Notes: generated by a model not told the origin, from the sequence alone. A DNA stretch of 54,398 nucleotides from Atopobiaceae bacterium (GCA_017941705.1 JAGAVX010000148.1:1-54398), one strand, 5' to 3'; positions 9,892 to 18,829 are shown, counted from the first letter of the stretch. Numbers and translations are program-made.

Positions 9892-10803
9892 ATGTCAGCA
9901 GCGGATGCCTTGCTCACTCTCTTCCTCTGCCTCGGTATCATCTCCGTGGCAGCGCCTGTCGCTCGCGACTTCATTGCCACATCGCGCGCACGGCGCATGA
10001 TCTCGAGCATGACCAGCACAAGCGACAAGACTCACGATGAGCAACGATGCAATCAGCTTACGCGCGCTCAGTGCTACAACCAAGCCATGGGAGGAGTTGA
10101 GGCCAAAAGCGACAATGAGGGAATGGGAGGCGGAAACGACACCAGGGCAGACATCCTCGAACTAGCCACGGACAGCCAGGAAATAGACGCCGCCTGCTAT
10201 GAGGAACAGCTTCGCCAAGAAGGCACGCAAGCGATGTGCTGGGTCGAGATACCATCCATCTCGGTCAGCCAGCCCGTCAGCCATGGCACATCTGACGAGG
10301 TGCTCGCGTCTGGTGCCGGCCATCTCGAGTGGACCTCGCTGCCCGTGGGTGGCTGTCCGAGCCACTGCGTAATCTGCGCGCATTCGGGCATGCAGGATTC
10401 TCGCATGTTCGACGACCTTGAAAGCATGCGGATTGGTGACGAGTTCTACCTCCACACCTTAGGAGACACCTATGCATACCTTGTATACGACATGGAGGTG
10501 CTGCTACCGCAAGAAGCGGAGCTGCACTGCGCGATCGTTCCCAACGAAGACCTGTGCACGCTCATGACCTGCACGCCCTACGGCATCAATACGCATCGCC
10601 TGCTCGTTCACGGGAGGCGCATCCCCTATGTCCCAACGACACGAGAACAGTCCTCGAACCAGCCACGAATACACATCGGCAGGAGGATTCGCCCCGTTGT
10701 GGCGACGGCGGCAGGGCTCATTTCAATCGCACTCTTGGCAGGCATTGTCCGCGCCATCCGATGCGCAGCTCTTAGCCCAAAGGATGTGAGCCACCATGTC
10801 TAG
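9892..10803 (+). CDS. Class C-like (pilus-polymerising) sortase
   Basis: 303-residue membrane transpeptidase expected to join pilin subunits by their LPXTG-like signals. AAAGGAAGG before the ATG at 9892 supports this start; an in-frame ATG at 9811 has a poorer site. N-terminal and C-terminal membrane segments flank the catalytic core, which shows GAGHLEWTSLPVGG, catalytic His in VICAHSGM, and the Cys/Arg pair in TLMTCTPYGINTHRLLV. The family's usual GHRGLP around the His is changed to AHSGMQ, and I cannot find the DPW/DPF lid motif that normally guards the active site. It overlaps the next sortase by 8 bp. Confidence 0.92.
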   Translation: MSAADALLTLFLCLGIISVAAPVARDFIATSRARRMISSMTSTSDKTHDEQRCNQLTRAQCYNQAMGGVEAKSDNEGMGGGNDTRADILELATDSQEIDAACYEEQLRQEGTQAMCWVEIPSISVSQPVSHGTSDEVLASGAGHLEWTSLPVGGCPSHCVICAHSGMQDSRMFDDLESMRIGDEFYLHTLGDTYAYLVYDMEVLLPQEAELHCAIVPNEDLCTLMTCTPYGINTHRLLVHGRRIPYVPTTREQSSNQPRIHIGRRIRPVVATAAGLISIALLAGIVRAIRCAALSPKDVSHHV

Positions 10804-11632
10804 TGCACGTCGTAGAAGACCATACGGATACGCCCCACAGCGCCTCTGCTGCCACCGTCGCATCGGGTTTGGTGGGGTCGGCATGCTGACCGGTGCAAGC
10901 CTCATCACTCTTGGGCTTTACCTGGCGTTCTGTCACTTTGCCACAGAATCCAGGTACCATGCCCTCGCCCGCTCGACATCGATTGCCTTGGAAGCGTCCG
11001 ACAGTCTTGACAAAGACGAGATCAAAGCCGACGAGACGCAGCCGAGGGACTGGCGTCGGGTCTTCGAGACGAACGAGGATGTCGGCGCATGGATTCGCGT
11101 GGAGGGAACCACCATCGACTTACCGGTGATGCTCTGTAGCAGCCACGACGCCTCCTACTACCTCTGCCACGATCTATGGGGAAACTACGCCTTCGAAGGT
11201 GTGCCATTCCTCGACCACCGTTGTAGCGCGACAGGGATGCACCGGCTTGTCTTTGGCCATCGTCTTGCCATGGGCGGGCAGTTCAGCGAGCTCCAGAAGG
11301 CATACGAACAGGAGGTGTTTGATACGTTGGGTGCCTGCCACTGGTGCCTTCCCGATGGAAGCGAGTCGGTGCTGTTGCCTGCATTCTCCCTATCGGTCGA
11401 CATGTGGTTTGGAGATGTCCAGCGATTCGACTTCGAGGACGATGGGCAGCTTCGCGTTTGGCTTTCCGAACTCTCGCAACAGGCAACCGCCGTTTCACCA
11501 GAATGCAAGCAGCTCCTGGACAATGCGTCATCGGCGGTCACTCTGGTGACCTGCAGCTCCGACTATGCTCATCAGGAATGGAGGACGCTCACGGTGTTCG
11601 TCGATGCCGGCACGAGGTCGGAGGAGCAGTGA
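10796..11632 (+). CDS. Class B-like sortase
   Basis: 278-residue sortase with an N-terminal membrane anchor (FGGVGMLTGASLITLGLYL). Class B features are NEDVGAWIRVEGTTIDLPVM, the Tyr-Tyr DASYYLCHDLWGNYAFEG block, His in VFGHRLAMGGQF, Cys in TLVTCSSDY and Arg in EWRTLTVF. The ATG lies inside the end of the preceding sortase gene (8-bp overlap), implying coupled translation. In pilus loci of this kind a housekeeping-like or class B enzyme attaches the finished fibre or a basal pilin to peptidoglycan; that division of labour is inferred. Last gene of the locus, convergent with a NUDIX gene. Confidence 0.9.
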   Translation: MSSARRRRPYGYAPQRLCCHRRIGFGGVGMLTGASLITLGLYLAFCHFATESRYHALARSTSIALEASDSLDKDEIKADETQPRDWRRVFETNEDVGAWIRVEGTTIDLPVMLCSSHDASYYLCHDLWGNYAFEGVPFLDHRCSATGMHRLVFGHRLAMGGQFSELQKAYEQEVFDTLGACHWCLPDGSESVLLPAFSLSVDMWFGDVQRFDFEDDGQLRVWLSELSQQATAVSPECKQLLDNASSAVTLVTCSSDYAHQEWRTLTVFVDAGTRSEEQ

Positions 11633-11693
11633 CAGAGGAACAGAGCGGCCAATGCACCTAGTCGAGTCGAGGGCCGATCGCCTCAGCGCTGGC

Positions 11694-12239
11694 TTACTGT
11701 CGCGGAAAGAGGTCGTCAAGCAGGCCCATGCGCCCGAGCTTTACAAGGGCGACGTAGAGAGGTGGATAAAGCATCGTTCCGTCATCGATCATGGCCTCGA
11801 CCTGATTGCGGGTCAGGAGCACAAGCTCGGTACGCTCTCCCCTGTCAAAGCTCACGCTGGATCCGCGCTCGCAGCGCATGGCAAACAGATGGCATTCCTC
11901 GTCAGTCGAGCCGACTGATGGATAGACCATGCCAAGGTCATGCGTCTCTTTGGCCACAAGCCCCGTCTCTTCACGAAGCTCTCTCACAGCAGCATCGCGA
12001 GGACTCTCACCGTCCTCGATACCGCCAGCAGGCAACTCGAGCTGATCCGAACCAACCGAGTACCGGTACTGTCTCACAAGCGCGAGTCGTCCCTCAAGCA
12101 CGGCAAAGCAACACGAGAACGGTCGCATGTGAACGATCGAGTAGGGCGAGGGGCCTTGGCTGGTCGCCAGTTCCCCAAGCTCTATCTTGTAGCGCCCCAA
12201 GTCATGGGTCGACACCGTACGATACGCAAATGGCTTCAC
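11694..12239 (-). CDS. NUDIX hydrolase, ADP-ribose pyrophosphatase type
   Basis: Cytosolic hydrolase splitting ADP-ribose or related nucleoside-diphosphate sugars. The Nudix box is intact (G-x5-E-x7-RELREETGL, in [17 protein letters not shown]). The upstream [17 protein letters not shown] is typical of the NudF/YqkG subgroup. I place the start at GTG 12239, because GAGGAG lies 5 bases before it. An in-frame ATG at 12257 lacks a ribosome site and overlaps the tail of the ackA terminator. 181 residues, normal length. It is downstream of ackA but separated by a hairpin. Confidence 0.88.
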   Translation of the reverse strand: MKPFAYRTVSTHDLGRYKIELGELATSQGPSPYSIVHMRPFSCCFAVLEGRLALVRQYRYSVGSDQLELPAGGIEDGESPRDAAVRELREETGLVAKETHDLGMVYPSVGSTDEECHLFAMRCERGSSVSFDRGERTELVLLTRNQVEAMIDDGTMLYPPLYVALVKLGRMGLLDDLFPRQ

Positions 12240-12250
12240 AACGACTCCTC

Positions 12251-12292
12251 GCCACATAAAGCTGCCCCAGAAGGCATTGCCTCCTGGGGCAG
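12251..12292 (-). terminator. Hairpin terminator between ackA and NUDIX gene
   Basis: On the minus strand CTGCCCCAG pairs with CTGGGGCAG (9 bp), with three further inner pairs (AGG/CCT) and loop CAATG. A short T-rich run CTTTAT follows. It starts 26 bp after the ackA stop. The weak U-tract suggests partial read-through into the NUDIX gene. Confidence 0.65.
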
Positions 12293-12317
12293 TGACATCC
12301 TTCAGGTGCCTGACGTA

Positions 12318-13490
12318 CTAGCCGAGGAGCTCGGCAACGTCGAGGGCGATCATGTACTCCTCGTTGGTGGGAACGACCAGCACGCGAATCTTGCTGTCGG
12401 GAGCAGAGATCTCGCGGACCTCATCGGAACGCACGGCGTTCTTCTCCTCGTCGATCTTGACGCCGAGCCAGCCAAGCTTCTTGGCAACCTCGGAACGCAT
12501 GGTCGAGGAGTTCTCGCCGATGCCTGCAGAGAAGGCGATGGTGTCAAGGCCCTCGTTGGCCTGAGCCATCTCGCACACCAGCTGTGCCGTACGATAGGCG
12601 AACATCTCGATGGCCATGGCAGCCTTCTCGTCGCCAGCATTGGCGGCTTCCTCGATGTCGCGGGAGTCGGAGCTGATGGCAGACACGGCAAGCAGGCCGG
12701 ACTGCTTGTTCATCATGGTGTCGACCTCGTCGACGGTGTAGCCACCCTCGCGCTGCAGATAGCAGACGGTGGCGGGGTCGATGGTTCCGCAGCGGGTGCC
12801 CATGATGAGGCCGTCAAGCGGCGTGAGGCCCATGGTGGTGTCCATGTTCTTGCCGTCGGTGATGGCGCACAGCGAAGCGCCGGAGCCAAGGTGACAGCTC
12901 ACGAGCTTGTGGACGTCGTCACCGAGGAACTCCTTGGTGGCGCGCCAGATGTAGCGATGGCTGGTGCCATGCGCACCATACTTGCGGATGTGCAGCTTGT
13001 CGACGACGTCACGCGGAAGAGCGTAGCGATGGGCGCGCTCGGGAATGCTGTAGTGGAACGAGGTGTCCGCCACGACAACGTTGCCGATCTCGGGGAACAG
13101 CTCGCGGCAGATCTCGATGACGTCAGCCTCGGCATAGTTGTGCAGGGGCGCAAGCGGCGCAACCTCGCGGACCCAACCGAGGGACTCGTCAGTGACGACC
13201 TTGCTCTCGGGGAAGTACCAGCCACCCTGAACGACGCGGTGACCGATGCCGACGAAGTCTTTGCCGGTCTCCTTCACGATGTCAAAGACGTGCTGCACGG
13301 CCGTCTTGTGATCGGGAAGCGCCACCTCGAGCTTCTGCTTTCCCTCGTGGGCAATGGACTCGTAGCCCACAAAGGAGCCGTCGATGCCGATGCGCTCGCA
13401 ATTGCCCTTGGCGTATACCTCACGGGTGTCGACGTCAAGAAGCTGGAACTTGAGCGACGAGCTACCGGCGTTGATGACCAGTACGTTCAT
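12318..13490 (-). CDS. ackA: Acetate kinase
   Basis: 390-residue ASKHA-fold kinase converting acetyl-phosphate + ADP to acetate + ATP. The start MNVLVINAGSSS has AGAGGGG upstream; a longer frame to 13511 does not. Catalytic blocks are present: GHRVV (Arg), LAPLHN (His), VADTSFH (Asp), HGTSHRY, MGTRCG (Arg), TNEE (Glu). Unusual points: the nearly invariant Phe of YGFHGTSH is Ala (KYGAHGTSH), HGG after GHRVV is QGG, and GDxDP is GTIDP. The Phe lines the acetate pocket in the Methanosarcina enzyme, so substrate range may be wider. No pta gene is adjacent. Confidence 0.95.
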   Translation of the reverse strand: MNVLVINAGSSSLKFQLLDVDTREVYAKGNCERIGIDGSFVGYESIAHEGKQKLEVALPDHKTAVQHVFDIVKETGKDFVGIGHRVVQGGWYFPESKVVTDESLGWVREVAPLAPLHNYAEADVIEICRELFPEIGNVVVADTSFHYSIPERAHRYALPRDVVDKLHIRKYGAHGTSHRYIWRATKEFLGDDVHKLVSCHLGSGASLCAITDGKNMDTTMGLTPLDGLIMGTRCGTIDPATVCYLQREGGYTVDEVDTMMNKQSGLLAVSAISSDSRDIEEAANAGDEKAAMAIEMFAYRTAQLVCEMAQANEGLDTIAFSAGIGENSSTMRSEVAKKLGWLGVKIDEEKNAVRSDEVREISAPDSKIRVLVVPTNEEYMIALDVAELLG

Positions 13491-13505
13491 GCAAACCCCT
13501 CTCTG

Positions 13506-13545
13506 TTGCACGCATGCAATCTGTAATGAAGCTTGTCACATAATA
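13506..13545 (-). promoter_or_regulatory. ackA: ackA leader: possible -10 box and TTGCA/TGCAA dyad
   Basis: Minus-strand TATTAT at 13545-13540 is a plausible -10 box with no clear -35. Between it and the ribosome site lies a dyad TTGCA-N4-TGCAA (13506-13519), a possible operator in the transcribed leader. Confidence 0.35.
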
Positions 13546-13640
13546 CGACCGCAGGCCGCACAATCCCGTCAGGAATCGCGCAGCCTACGGTATCAACGCA
13601 AAGACACGGCAGAACTGTTCGGTGATTAGCCTTGACCTGC

Positions 13641-13988
13641 CTACTCGGCCAAGAGCGACTCGCCGAGGAAACGTCCGCCGAGCACATGCAGGTGAAGATG
13701 CTTGACCACCTGGTCCGCGTCGGGACCAGCATTCGTGATGACCCTGAATCCGCTCTCGTCAATACCTTCGGACTTGACGACCTCGTCGATTGCCTTCGCC
13801 ATGGCCGCTAGCGTCTCCTGCGGAACGCCGTCGACGATGGTTGCGTAATGCTCCTTTGGAACGACGAGCACATGGGTAGGTGCGGCCGGGTTCATATCGC
13901 GAAACGCGCAGACGAGATCGTCCTCGTAGACGTAGTCAGACTCGATGACGTGGTTCGCAATCTTGCAGAAGATGCAATCGTCCTTCAT
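13641..13988 (-). CDS. HIT family (histidine triad) nucleotide hydrolase
   Basis: 115-residue HINT-type protein. The N-terminal DDCIFCKIAN (Cys pair often binding zinc), HVLVVPKEHY and the C-terminal HLHLHVLGG triad are all present. HINT proteins hydrolyse adenosine phosphoramidates, aminoacyl-AMP and similar nucleotidyl conjugates. The start ATG at 13988 has AAAGGCAAGAG upstream and gives the normal length. Last gene of a metallopeptidase-xseA-xseB-HIT run, 40 bp after xseB. Confidence 0.95.
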   Translation of the reverse strand: MKDDCIFCKIANHVIESDYVYEDDLVCAFRDMNPAAPTHVLVVPKEHYATIVDGVPQETLAAMAKAIDEVVKSEGIDESGFRVITNAGPDADQVVKHLHLHVLGGRFLGESLLAE

Positions 13989-14028
13989 GGCTCTTGCCTT
14001 TCGTCGCAGTTCCTTGTGTTCTTTGATG

Positions 14029-14301
14029 CTATTCGTCGAGGTACGCCGACGAAGGAGCCGAAACGGTGTCGACCGTCTCGTGCGTTGCCTCCGCCTGGTC
14101 GAGCAGTTCCTGCACGCGCTGCTCCGCGTTGGCAAGGCGACTCCTGAGACTGGCCATGAGTTCGACTCCCCTACCATAGCGCTCGAGCGACTCCTCGAGC
14201 TCGAGGTCTCCGGCCTCGAGCGAGCGGACAATGTTCTCGAGCTCGACCGACGCCTCCCTGAACGTCATGTCCTCCACCTTGCGCAGCTCCTTGTCAGCCA
14301 T
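14029..14301 (-). CDS. xseB: Exodeoxyribonuclease VII small subunit
   Basis: 90 residues. The FREASVELENIVRSLEAGDL and LEESLERYGRGVELMASLR helices are diagnostic of XseB, which forms a coiled-coil complex with XseA to degrade single-stranded DNA. It sits 11 bp downstream of xseA, as is usual. The C-terminal ~20 residues are unstructured. No anomalies. Confidence 0.96.
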   Translation of the reverse strand: MADKELRKVEDMTFREASVELENIVRSLEAGDLELEESLERYGRGVELMASLRSRLANAEQRVQELLDQAEATHETVDTVSAPSSAYLDE

Positions 14302-14312
14302 TGGGAATCCTC

Positions 14313-15815
14313 CTAATCTTGCGTCTGCGACGACGAGCCATCGTCGTCAGATGGTTCTTGTACCTTTTGCACGGTGGCAGTCACGGAGCCTCTTGCGAGA
14401 AGCACCGTGAGTCCGTCTCCAGGGGAAAGCGTCGCCGCATCGCACACCACACGCCCGTTCTCGTCACGCGCTATCGCATAGCCACGCGCCATGACCTTGA
14501 GCGGCGACAGGGCCTCGAGCTGTGCCGCACTGCGCTGCAGGGTGGCCTCATGGTGCTTGAGCAGACGAGGACCGAGTTGAATCATGCGCTGTGCCGCACC
14601 TTCGGACTCGCGCCTCAGCCGGTCGATCTGTCGGGGAGCAGCCTCGCCAAGCCTCTTCCCGAAAGACTCAACCTCCCGTTGGCGGTCCTCTACGAACGCC
14701 ATGGGGTTCTGAAGGCAATGATGTGCGGCAAGCACGTCGACTTGCTCCGACAGCCTCGAGATGATTCGCGGCTCCGCGTCATGAAGGCGCTGCGAGGTCA
14801 GCTCGAGCTGCGCCTTGCGATCCTCGACCTGAGCCATTGGCTCGGTCAGGCAGCGACGGGACGAGAGCGAGTCGACTGATGCGCGAAGGCCGTTGAGGAG
14901 TGTCTTGGTGGCTTGCGCCGAGCGGGCATCCAGGGCATCCACAACCTGCGCCCGCAAACCAAGCTGGCTCTTCATCGCACGCCCAAGACGATGCTCGCGC
15001 TCATAGAACACCCGCAGGATCTCGTCAAAGGCCGGGGCGACGGACTCTGCGGCAGCCGTCGGTGTCGAGCAGCGTCTGTCAGCGACCATGTCGCAGATAC
15101 AGGTATCGGGCTCATGGCCTATTCCCGTGATCACAGGGACCGTGCATGCTGCGACCGCACGCGCCAGAGACTCGTCATTGAACGTCATGAGATCCTCGTA
15201 GGATCCGCCTCCGCGCACCAGAAGTATCGCCTCGGGCATTGCGGCCTCGGCGCGGGCGAGCGCCCGTATGATCTGCGCGGGAGCACCTTCCCCCTGCACC
15301 GCGCACCCCGAAACGAGCACCTCGACGAGCGGGTTGCGGCGCGCAAGGGTGCGCTTCACGTCATCTATGACGCTGCCTGTGGGAGAGGTGACGACAGCGA
15401 TCCTCTCGCAGAATCCGGGAATCCTCTTCTTTCGGGCGGGGTCCATGAGGCCTTCGGCCTCGAGCCTCTTGGCGAGGGCGGCAACCTGCTGACGCAGGAG
15501 GCCCTCGCCTGACGCCTCGATGCTCTTTGCCACAAAGGAGAGCCTGCCTGTGGGCTCATAGATCTGAAAACGGCCCACCATGAGCACCTGCAGGCCGTTG
15601 TGCAACTCGACGCCGCTGGATTGGTAAATACCGCGCCATACGATGGCGTCCATGGCGGCAGAGTCATCCTTGAGCTGAAAGTAGCAGTGCCCCGTGCGAG
15701 CTGGCGAGCGAAATCCAGACACCTCGCCCGTCACAAGCAAAGTCGGCATGTTGTCGACGGTCGACTTTGCAAAGCCTATGGCATCGCTTACCGAAATCGG
15801 CTGTGGCTGCCCCAT
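14313..15815 (-). CDS. xseA: Exodeoxyribonuclease VII large subunit
   Basis: 500 residues. An N-terminal OB-fold (ISVSDAIGFAKSTVDN, TGEVSGFRSPARTGHCYFQLKD) precedes the catalytic core (VVTSPTGSVIDDVKRTLARRNP, LLVRGGGSYEDLMTFNDE, PVITGIGHEPDTCICDMVADRR, STPTAAAE) and a long helical C-terminus that binds XseB. Cytosolic exonuclease acting in repair on single-stranded DNA ends. It starts 3 bp after the metallopeptidase stop, so translation is probably coupled. Confidence 0.97.
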   Translation of the reverse strand: MGQPQPISVSDAIGFAKSTVDNMPTLLVTGEVSGFRSPARTGHCYFQLKDDSAAMDAIVWRGIYQSSGVELHNGLQVLMVGRFQIYEPTGRLSFVAKSIEASGEGLLRQQVAALAKRLEAEGLMDPARKKRIPGFCERIAVVTSPTGSVIDDVKRTLARRNPLVEVLVSGCAVQGEGAPAQIIRALARAEAAMPEAILLVRGGGSYEDLMTFNDESLARAVAACTVPVITGIGHEPDTCICDMVADRRCSTPTAAAESVAPAFDEILRVFYEREHRLGRAMKSQLGLRAQVVDALDARSAQATKTLLNGLRASVDSLSSRRCLTEPMAQVEDRKAQLELTSQRLHDAEPRIISRLSEQVDVLAAHHCLQNPMAFVEDRQREVESFGKRLGEAAPRQIDRLRRESEGAAQRMIQLGPRLLKHHEATLQRSAAQLEALSPLKVMARGYAIARDENGRVVCDAATLSPGDGLTVLLARGSVTATVQKVQEPSDDDGSSSQTQD

Positions 15816-15818
15816 CGG

Positions 15819-16511
15819 CTAGTCACGATCCCTCGTGCGGCTCACGTAATACATCAGCTGCATGATGGAGGTCAGCGCTGCGGCGACATACGTCAGCGCG
15901 GCGGCGGTCAGTACCTCCTTGGCACCCTGCTGATCCACCTCACTCACGGTGCCAAGGTACTCCACCGCGCGGCGCGACGCGTCGATCTCGACGGGAAGCG
16001 TGACCAGATGGAACACGACAGACAGGGCAAAGAAGGCCACAGCCACCTGCATGAGCCTCAGGCTGCCGAGCATGAGGCCGGCGATGAAGACAAGGCCCCA
16101 GGTACGAGAGGTGAACGACACGGCGGGAACAAGCGATGACCTCACCCGCATGAGACCGTATCCCGTGGCATTCTGCACGGCGTGGCCAGCCTCGTGACAG
16201 GCTACCGCAACCGAAGCCACCGACCCTTTCGTGTAGTTATCAGGCGAGAGGTGCAGATTGTTGTCCCTCGGATCGTAGTGGTCGGTCAGATGGCCTTCCA
16301 CACGCGTGATACCAACCTCGCTCGCACCGTTGGAGTCGAGCATCCGACGTGCCACATCGGCGCCGGTTCCGTGCAGCTGGGTGGGCACCTTCGACCACTT
16401 GCTGTAGGCGGCATTGATGTAACCCTGCGTGATCATCCCCAAGACCATCGACACGACAGCGAGAATGATGTAGGGCAGGTCATAGCCGTAACCATATCCA
16501 TATCCGTACAT
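15819..16511 (-). CDS. Membrane zinc metallopeptidase, YugP/DUF2 family type
   Basis: 230 residues. The HEAGH zinc site (VACHEAGHAVQNATGYG) sits between an N-terminal membrane helix (LPYIILAVVSMVLGMITQGY) and a cluster of C-terminal helices. The domain also shows GVEV-type SEVGITRVEGHLTDHYDPR and LHLSPDNY. ATG at 16511 has GGAG 5 bases upstream; a TTG 15 bases earlier is the longer alternative. The first residues form a GYGYGYGY repeat. The substrate of this family is not known to me. First gene of the operon with xseA, xseB and the HIT gene. Confidence 0.88.
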   Translation of the reverse strand: MYGYGYGYGYDLPYIILAVVSMVLGMITQGYINAAYSKWSKVPTQLHGTGADVARRMLDSNGASEVGITRVEGHLTDHYDPRDNNLHLSPDNYTKGSVASVAVACHEAGHAVQNATGYGLMRVRSSLVPAVSFTSRTWGLVFIAGLMLGSLRLMQVAVAFFALSVVFHLVTLPVEIDASRRAVEYLGTVSEVDQQGAKEVLTAAALTYVAAALTSIMQLMYYVSRTRDRD

Positions 16512-16571
16512 GTTCACTCCAATCAAATGGCCGACCGGGCGGGTGCCTGGCCGGCCTCATCCGTAAGTTAC

Positions 16572-16577
16572 TTTATA
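16572..16577 (-). promoter_or_regulatory. Possible -10 box for metallopeptidase-xseAB operon
   Basis: Minus-strand TATAAA about 60 bp upstream of the metallopeptidase start, in an otherwise GC-rich gap after rnd. No good -35 sequence. Confidence 0.35.
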
Positions 16578-16660
16578 CCCAAAGCGCGACAGCAATCCCA
16601 TTTCATCCGGATTACGACAGGCAATGGTTACCTTTTAGGCTGTCCAGGCACACCGACCAC

Positions 16661-17791
16661 TCAGAGCACCTCGACACGGCCCTCCTTGACCGTAAGCCCG
16701 ATCTCGCCCGACAGGAGCCGCTCGAGAAGCTGCCCCGCAACCTCGTGCCGCCAGCCGGACTTGAGGATGCAGCCCTCGCGTCCCACGGCAAGGTCAATCA
16801 GATCGTCACGCGTGGCGATGAGCTGGGGGGCGACGCCCGTACGTTCGGATATGATGCGCAGCAGCGCGTACATGAGGTCGATGGCGCCCTCCGCCTCGGC
16901 CGAGTTGCGCTCTTTGCGTCGTGCCGGCGGCAGATTCTCCGGCCCGATGGCAACGCCCTTGCGCACGGCACGCACGAGGTTCTCCGCCTCGGCATCGGAA
17001 ATCTGCTCCGTCCCTCGTATACGACGCAGGCGATCGACCGACTTGGGGCTGCGCTTGCTCACCTCCACGAGAATCTCGTCGCCCACGACCCACTTGCGCG
17101 GCACGTTGCGGCGCGCGGCGTTGCGTTCGCGCCAGGCACAGACCTCGCGCGCCACCGCAAGCTGTCGCCTGGTCAGGGAGTTGGCACGCTTGAGGTGGAG
17201 GTAGGCGTTCTCGGGCGTGCGCTCGATGTGCGACCTGGCCGAGACGGCCTCCATCTCGGGCGCGACCCAGCCGAGGCGGTTCTTTGCCACGAGCTGCGTC
17301 ATCATCGAGTCGTAGATTCCCGGCAGATACTTCACATCGTCCTCTGCGTAGGCGAGCTGCTCCCCATCAAGTGGCCTCCGCGACCAGTCGGTCAGAGAAT
17401 CTGCCTTTGGCAGGTGAACGCCAGTGAACTTCTCCACAAGAGCGCCGTATCCCACCTGTTGGCGCATTCCCAAAAACGCCGCTGCGACCTGCGTGTCAAA
17501 GACGGGGGCGGCCATGATGCCATAGGTCTCGAGCAACGCCTCAAGGTCCTGCGTGCAAGCATGGAAGATCTTGGTGATCCGCTCGTCGGCAAGAAGGTCG
17601 CACAAAGGCGACATGTCCTCTATGAGCAGCGGATCTATGCACGCAGACTCGTCATGGGTGGCCACCTGGACGAGACAGAGCTTGGGATAATACGTCTTCT
17701 CGCGAAGAAACTCGGTATCCACCGCAAGTATCCGCGACGAAGCGGCGCGCTCGCAAAAGGCGGCGAGTTCGTTAGATTCGGAAATGTACAC
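16661..17791 (-). CDS. rnd: Ribonuclease D
   Basis: 376 residues, the standard RNase D length, from GTG 17791 with AGGAG 8 bases upstream. DEDDy 3'-5' exonuclease motifs: AVDTEFLRE (Asp, Glu), FHACTQDLEALL (Asp) and LAYAEDDVKYLPGIY (Tyr, Asp). An HRDC-like domain follows (~residues 200-280, RRQLAVAREVCAWRERNAA). It trims 3' ends of tRNA precursors and other small RNAs. Divergent from the lipid-kinase gene, with a recognisable promoter. Confidence 0.95.
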   Translation of the reverse strand: MYISESNELAAFCERAASSRILAVDTEFLREKTYYPKLCLVQVATHDESACIDPLLIEDMSPLCDLLADERITKIFHACTQDLEALLETYGIMAAPVFDTQVAAAFLGMRQQVGYGALVEKFTGVHLPKADSLTDWSRRPLDGEQLAYAEDDVKYLPGIYDSMMTQLVAKNRLGWVAPEMEAVSARSHIERTPENAYLHLKRANSLTRRQLAVAREVCAWRERNAARRNVPRKWVVGDEILVEVSKRSPKSVDRLRRIRGTEQISDAEAENLVRAVRKGVAIGPENLPPARRKERNSAEAEGAIDLMYALLRIISERTGVAPQLIATRDDLIDLAVGREGCILKSGWRHEVAGQLLERLLSGEIGLTVKEGRVEVL

Positions 17792-17824
17792 GCGTCGTTC
17801 TCCTGATGGACTTGAATGGGTACC

Positions 17825-17854
17825 ATCATAAAGACGGCGCCCAGTCGCAGTAAA
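17825..17854 (-). promoter_or_regulatory. rnd: Promoter of rnd
   Basis: Minus-strand TTTACT, 18-bp spacer, TATGAT, giving a predicted start about 27 bases before the GTG. It fits the sigma-70-type consensus well. Confidence 0.5.
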
Positions 17855-17908
17855 CGAAACCATGATACTCAACGGGGCGCGCCTTCGCATCACATCTCAG
17901 GGGGGAGC

Positions 17909-18829
17909 ATGAGAAGTCTCATCATCCACAACATTCGTTCCGGGTTCAGCTCAAACGCGATCTACGAGTTTCAGCGCGAGCTGATGAGCTTTGGGGACGA
18001 GTGCGTCTTTAGGTGCCTGGGACGAGATTACCCGATAGAGAAGGTTCTGGTCGACGCCGAGGACTTTGACCTTGTGGTCATATCGGGCGGAGACGGTACG
18101 GTTGCCAATGCCCTCTATGCGCTGCGTGGCAGGAACATACCGACATGCGTGTTCCCGTCGGGAACCGCCAACCTCCTGTTCTCCAACCTCGGCAACGCAA
18201 CCGAACCGGCAGCCATTGCGTCAGCCTGCCTCGCACGGCACGCCCAGCCTTTCGACCTCGGCGAGCTGCGCTGCACGTACGTAGACGGCTCAACCGAATC
18301 GATGGGCTTTGGCATCATGAGCGGCATCGGCTTCGACGCGCAGCTCATGCAGACCGCCGCGGCAAACAAGCAGTCGCTCGGCGAGGCTGCATACTTCGCC
18401 GCCGTGCTGCAGAATCTCAACCCTCCCTTCGTGACCTTCACCATTACCGTCGACGGCAAGACCTACCAGCGCAAGGGCATCTCGTGCATCGTCTGCAACA
18501 CGGCGAGCATCCAAGGCGACATCAACATTCTTCCCGGATGCACGATGGACGACGGGGAGCTTGACGTCATGGTTCTGGCGACCACCGACGCCGTGCAGCT
18601 ACTCGTTCCCATGATTGCCGGCATCTTTGACCCATCGGGCCAGACCATCGGAAGGCCGCTCATCGAGCGCTTCTCGGGGGCAGAGATCCGAGTCGAATCA
18701 TCGGAGCCCCTGCATATCCAACGTGATGGCGACGCAAGCGAGATGCTGGTCACCAGTTACGAGGCATCTTGCCTGCCCTCGAGCAACCTCCTTGTGGTCG
18801 ATCGGCACAGCCCCTACTACACCGCGTAG
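17909..18829 (+). CDS. Diacylglycerol/lipid kinase family protein (YegS-like)
   Basis: 306 residues from ATG 17909 behind GGGGGGAGC. The catalytic-loop GGDGT (VVISGGDGTVANALYA) and FPSGTANLLFSNL define the DAGK-catalytic family, with a C-terminal beta-sandwich ending in LHIQRDGD. It phosphorylates a membrane lipid (diacylglycerol, or sphingoid-like lipid) at the cytosolic face. Followed 35 bp later by an acyl-ACP thioesterase, so the two may form a lipid operon. Confidence 0.9.
   Translation: MRSLIIHNIRSGFSSNAIYEFQRELMSFGDECVFRCLGRDYPIEKVLVDAEDFDLVVISGGDGTVANALYALRGRNIPTCVFPSGTANLLFSNLGNATEPAAIASACLARHAQPFDLGELRCTYVDGSTESMGFGIMSGIGFDAQLMQTAAANKQSLGEAAYFAAVLQNLNPPFVTFTITVDGKTYQRKGISCIVCNTASIQGDINILPGCTMDDGELDVMVLATTDAVQLLVPMIAGIFDPSGQTIGRPLIERFSGAEIRVESSEPLHIQRDGDASEMLVTSYEASCLPSSNLLVVDRHSPYYTA

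Noticed and set aside
11940..13526. 528-codon plus-strand frame opposite ackA and the NUDIX gene
   Set aside because: It spans two convincing minus-strand genes and a terminator, and its translation is rich in Val/Leu/Gly/Asp as expected for antisense of GC-rich coding DNA.
16745..17806. 353-codon plus frame opposite rnd
   Set aside because: RNase D on the minus strand has all DEDDy motifs; the plus frame has none of its own.
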